Below the pieces are notes generated by a model that saw nothing but the letters and a program-made list of their open reading frames with translations, was not told the DNA's origin and searched no databases. Positions 61,280 to 64,000 of a DNA stretch of 64,000 nucleotides are shown here, one piece after another. Where the stretch lies: the NCBI GenBank assembly GCA_963920575.1, contig OY986968.1, positions 24,372,129 to 24,436,128 on the forward strand. Direction: 5' to 3'. Position 1 is the first letter of the stretch. Each line of letters opens with the position of its first letter. The translations under genes were made by a program, and so were the position numbers. The stretch comes from Narthecium ossifragum. Its lineage: Eukaryota > Streptophyta > Magnoliopsida > Dioscoreales > Nartheciaceae.

Positions 61280-61490
61280 TGTGTTCACATCGGTACCATG
61301 GTACCGGTATACTAACGTATTAATCGGTACCATTTTACCGGTATATAAAGCTATAGTTTCGGTGGATACGTCCCGGTATACATAGCATACTAATCGGTAC
61401 TATGTTACCGGAAAATTTTGCCAAAGTATCGGGTTCTACATACCGATACCTTGACGTTTTCTGTCGGTCTGATACTATCGATCAAAACGC
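61280..61490. repeat. Right subterminal palindrome cluster of the MULE
   Basis: CATCGGTACCATGGTACCGG near 61287, AATCGGTACCATTTTACCGG near 61320, AATCGGTACTATGTTACCGG near 61390 and ATCGGGTTCTACATACCGAT near 61425. They lie directly upstream of the transposase exons, mirroring the left cluster upstream of the PMD gene. Confidence 0.8.
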
Positions 61491-61715
61491 GATCCGGGAA
61501 GGACAAAAAAAAAACAAGAGAAGAGGAAATGTACATTTTTTTGAGCGCCTTTTCTCTTCTCCTTCGCTCCAGCATTCATCTTCTCCATTCATTTCGACCT
61601 AATACACCTTGGATTGACAATGTATAATGGGGAGGGCTTGTGTGAGTTGAAAACCTAAGGTTGGAGGAGATGGTTTGGAGTATAATGTGAATGTGTTGGA
61701 GGATAAGAAAGAAGA

Positions 61716-61792
61716 TAGAATAACTTGAAGACCTAGGGCTTGGAGGGAGGGGGAGTGAGTAACTTGAAGACCTAGGGCTTGGAGGGAGGAGA
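61716..61792. repeat. Tandem duplication in the right end of the MULE
   Basis: TAACTTGAAGACCTAGGGCT followed by TGGAGGGAGG occurs twice, about 39 bp apart. Part of the GT-rich subterminal region. Confidence 0.8.
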
Positions 61793-61982
61793 TGGTTAGG
61801 GATTGGAGGTGAAAATTCGGTAGTAAGAGAAGGAGAAGATGATGGTTAGAGGTAGGAGAAGATGTGGTGTTGTGGTGTATTGAGAAATAAATCTTATGGT
61901 AGATTAGGTTTTGTGGTGTATTATATTTCAGAAGGTTAGTTTGGACATATCACCAATGGGTCTTTTGGGTATGAAAAGTGGT

Positions 61983-62024
61983 GTGATGTGTTGAGTCGAA
62001 ACGGTGGTGCGGATAGCCGCACCC
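61983..62024 (-). repeat. Right terminal inverted repeat of the MULE
   Basis: Ends GGTGGTGCGGATAGCCGCACCC at 62024 and pairs with the left repeat at 55109. Confidence 0.9.
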
Positions 62025-62033
62025 AATATTTAT
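62025..62033. repeat. Target-site duplication, right copy
   Basis: AATATTTAT, identical to 55100-55108. Confidence 0.9.
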
Positions 62034-62639
62034 AAAACAACCAAACACTAATTTGGTCATGGAGCGACTCACGCAGTGCAATGTGAACCTTAATTCCGCC
62101 ACCGAGCTACTAATGCGGTATAATCAAATTATAGATATTTCTAGTTTAAATGTGGCCACATCACTCACAGATTAGGTAACATAAGAGCATCCGCATCAGT
62201 TCTACTTTATAAAATCTCTAAGCCACAGTAAAAAAAAAAGCAACTTTTCTAGGTTACAGATTCTTCATCAAACAACATTTCATCTAAGATACTCTAGGAC
62301 TGTTTGGTTGGCATGAATCGGGATGCATCACGTCGCGTGATGCACCCTCCATGGTGATCATGTGTTTGGTTCATCATACATCAACTAATGTATGAATCGT
62401 GTGATGCATTTTTTGAGGCCAAATCAGGCATCGTATGAAACGACCAAAATGGTCGTTTCACGTGATACACCCATATGCATATTAAAATTTATTCAATAAA
62501 GTGATGTGAACATTATGTTAATCTTAATAAAATCATTATATTATGACACATATATATTCAATAAAGTTATATGAACATTATTATATATATGTATAACTTT
62601 ATTGCGTCATTATGTGAACATTAAAAGTATGCGAATATT

Positions 62640-62641
62640 GA

Positions 62642-62685
<44 letters not shown>

Positions 62686-62758
62686 AACTTTATTGCATCA
62701 TTAATATATATATATGTGTGTGTAACTTTATTTCATCATTAATATATATATGTGTGTA
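62640..62758. repeat. (AT)n-(GT)n microsatellites with a repeated flank
   Basis: TATATATATATATG followed by (TG)n at 62645-62682, then GTAACTTTATTGCATCATTA. The same order (ATATATATGTGTGTGTAACTT) returns twice before 62765, so microsatellite and flank were amplified together. Confidence 0.85.
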
Positions 62759-62811
62759 ACTTTATTGCATTGTTATATGAACATTTAAATTTAACATTTA
62801 TGTGTAGTCTA

Positions 62812-62848
62812 TACATACATACATACATACATACATACATACACACAC
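62812..62848. repeat. (CATA)n microsatellite
   Basis: About nine ATAC/CATA units from 62812, ending in ACACACAC. Confidence 0.9.
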
Positions 62849-63652
62849 AAAGGATCAGGGTACATCGGTTGATCCAAAAAACAAACCAAACACTCAATGC
62901 ATGTACTATGTATGTTTCCTACGATCCCATGCACCAGCGATTCGAGCAATCAAATGCACCCTAAACCATTCGCTATATCACTTAAATATTCATACTTTCA
63001 TTATTTCATGATATATTCTATCTATTATTTATTGATCATATTATATTCATAAATATATTTGAGAATAGTCATATATTCAAATAACTATATAATAATAATA
63101 TATATTAAATAAAAATATTAAAATTTGAAAATCTTAATGTATAATTATTTCTTATTCATTAGAGAAGATGGGTTTGGAAAAGAAATAAAACGATAAATGG
63201 GTTTTGAAAATATTTTTTAAAAAAATAAGAAAGTCACATTTTATTATTAAATAACTATAGAATAGTAATTTGTTATTACTTGAAATTATTATAATATGAA
63301 AATCATAATATCTTATTATTTCTTTATTCATTAGACAAGATGGGTTTGGACAAAAGATAAAAAGATAAAATAGATTTAGATAAAAAATCAGAAAAGACCA
63401 AAAGTTCATATTATACGGATTAAATAGCGGATACAGCTGCATAATACTTTACATCACTGTAGCAATTTCTAGTTTATAATATTCCCTACCAGAGCTGATG
63501 CCTATCAATTTTTTACCAAACAAGCACCGTCTAAACCGTAGCAATTTCTAGTTTACAGTATTCCTTGTAAGAGCTGATGCCTACTATTTTTTTACTGAAC
63601 ATGCACTGTCTAAAGTATCTGGCTCATTTACGAAAGCTGATATAGATGCTCT

Positions 63653-64000
63653 GTAAGAACTTGGGTGGCCAGCTCCATGATGCCATCTATCGTAATAAGG
63701 TAAGGTATTCACTTCTCCGCTGCCACGTCAAGTACGTGTGTACGAGCATTCTTTCATAATCCCGGATTGGGGGAGCCTGCGGTGCCCTTTGCTCTGGATA
63801 ATAAGCCGGTGCAAAGTGCAGCCATTGGATGATGTTGGTATCATCCAACGGCCCCAATCAACGGTTCAGATCAAGGGTTGTCCCAGGAGATCTTATTGGA
63901 CAACTACGTATCCGCCATGCCATATCTACATAAAATTGTACATCATCTGAATATTGTCACCCCATTATAACTATTGACGTTGATTGGGATAAATGGCCAC
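63653..64000. other. Window end, no gene seen
   Basis: Contains a small hairpin at 63825-63851 (CATTGGATGATGTTGG then ATCATCCAACGG), otherwise nothing recognised. Confidence 0.5.

Larger units (their letters stand above)
55109..62024. mobile_element. Two-gene Mutator-like element (MULE), 6916 bp
   Basis: Both termini read inward GGGTGCGGCTATCCGCACCA, followed by CCGTTTCGACTCAACACA, so the strict terminal inverted repeats are about 40 bp. Weaker similarity continues inward as AC-rich (left) and GT-rich (right) sequence. A perfect 9-bp target-site duplication, AATATTTAT, flanks the element, as expected for Mutator. Inside, a transposase gene runs leftward and a plant-mobile-domain gene runs rightward, converging on a repeat-rich centre (58002-58961). 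Palindromes of the CGGTAC...TACCG type cluster at 55680-55930, 58230-58830 and 61280-61480. The perfect duplication indicates a fairly recent insertion, though both genes carry damage. Confidence 0.93.
62184..63652. mobile_element. AT-rich inverted-repeat transposon, non-coding
   Basis: The left end is AGAGCATCCGCATCAG (62184); the right end GCTGATATAGATGCTCT (to 63652) is its imperfect inverse. The left end and a body segment (TGAAATTATTATAATATGAAA near 63278) match the element cut by the assembly gap at 24049-24362. Near the right end a 79-bp unit starting AGCAATTTCTAGTTTA is duplicated at 63461 and 63540. No coding frame. The interior holds microsatellites. Confidence 0.6.

Noticed and set aside
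1..64000. tRNA, rRNA or microRNA genes
   Set aside because: No sequence with convincing tRNA boxes or known rRNA was noticed by eye; hairpins seen are transposon palindromes. A tRNAscan/Rfam run would be decisive.

Overview
This is nuclear DNA from a flowering plant. It has large intron-rich genes, AT-rich introns and intergenic DNA packed with transposons, a 200-base run of N, and GC-rich first exons next to AT-rich introns. The GC-rich 5' ends and GC-rich codon use of the LEA14 and TRAPPC1 genes point to a monocot; this is an inference and no species is claimed.
Layout. (1) 148-22044, minus strand: one 16-exon gene for a PIAL-type SUMO ligase (SP-RING), spread over about 22 kb by introns that hold transposon insertions, satellites and a degenerate tandem copy of exon 1. 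(2) 22400-26800: gene-poor, with an unusual minisatellite built on AAGTAACTACCAT in both orientations, an assembly gap, an F-box pseudogene and an inverted-repeat element. (3) 26826-35052: a broken Ty3/gypsy chromovirus (Tekay/Del-like) whose 5' side is replaced by a related LTR in reverse orientation. (4) 35421-37412: a GC-rich element with long terminal inverted repeats and coding-like internal sequence (Pack-MULE-like). (5) 38394-53090, plus strand: three host genes, namely LEA14, TRAPPC1 (Bet5) and an uncharacterised plant protein. (6) 55109-62024: an almost complete two-gene Mutator-like element with 9-bp target-site duplications. (7) 62184-63652: an AT-rich inverted-repeat element.
The most notable item is the 6.9-kb Mutator-like element. 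It carries a transposase gene (FAR1/WRKY-GCM1-type zinc finger, MULE DDE domain, SWIM finger, remnant of an OTU protease domain) that converges on a plant mobile domain (PMD) gene. Between the two 3' ends lie a 38-bp direct-repeat array and nested palindromes spanning about 630 bp. Clusters of roughly 20-bp palindromes of the form CGGTAC-N-TACCG sit under both ends and in the middle. The arrangement resembles maize MuDR (two convergent genes with a repetitive intergenic region), with a PMD protein in the place of MURB. PMD and PIAL-type proteins are both linked in the literature to transposon silencing in Arabidopsis (MAIN/MAIL1; PIAL2-MOM1), so their proximity here is suggestive but may be chance.
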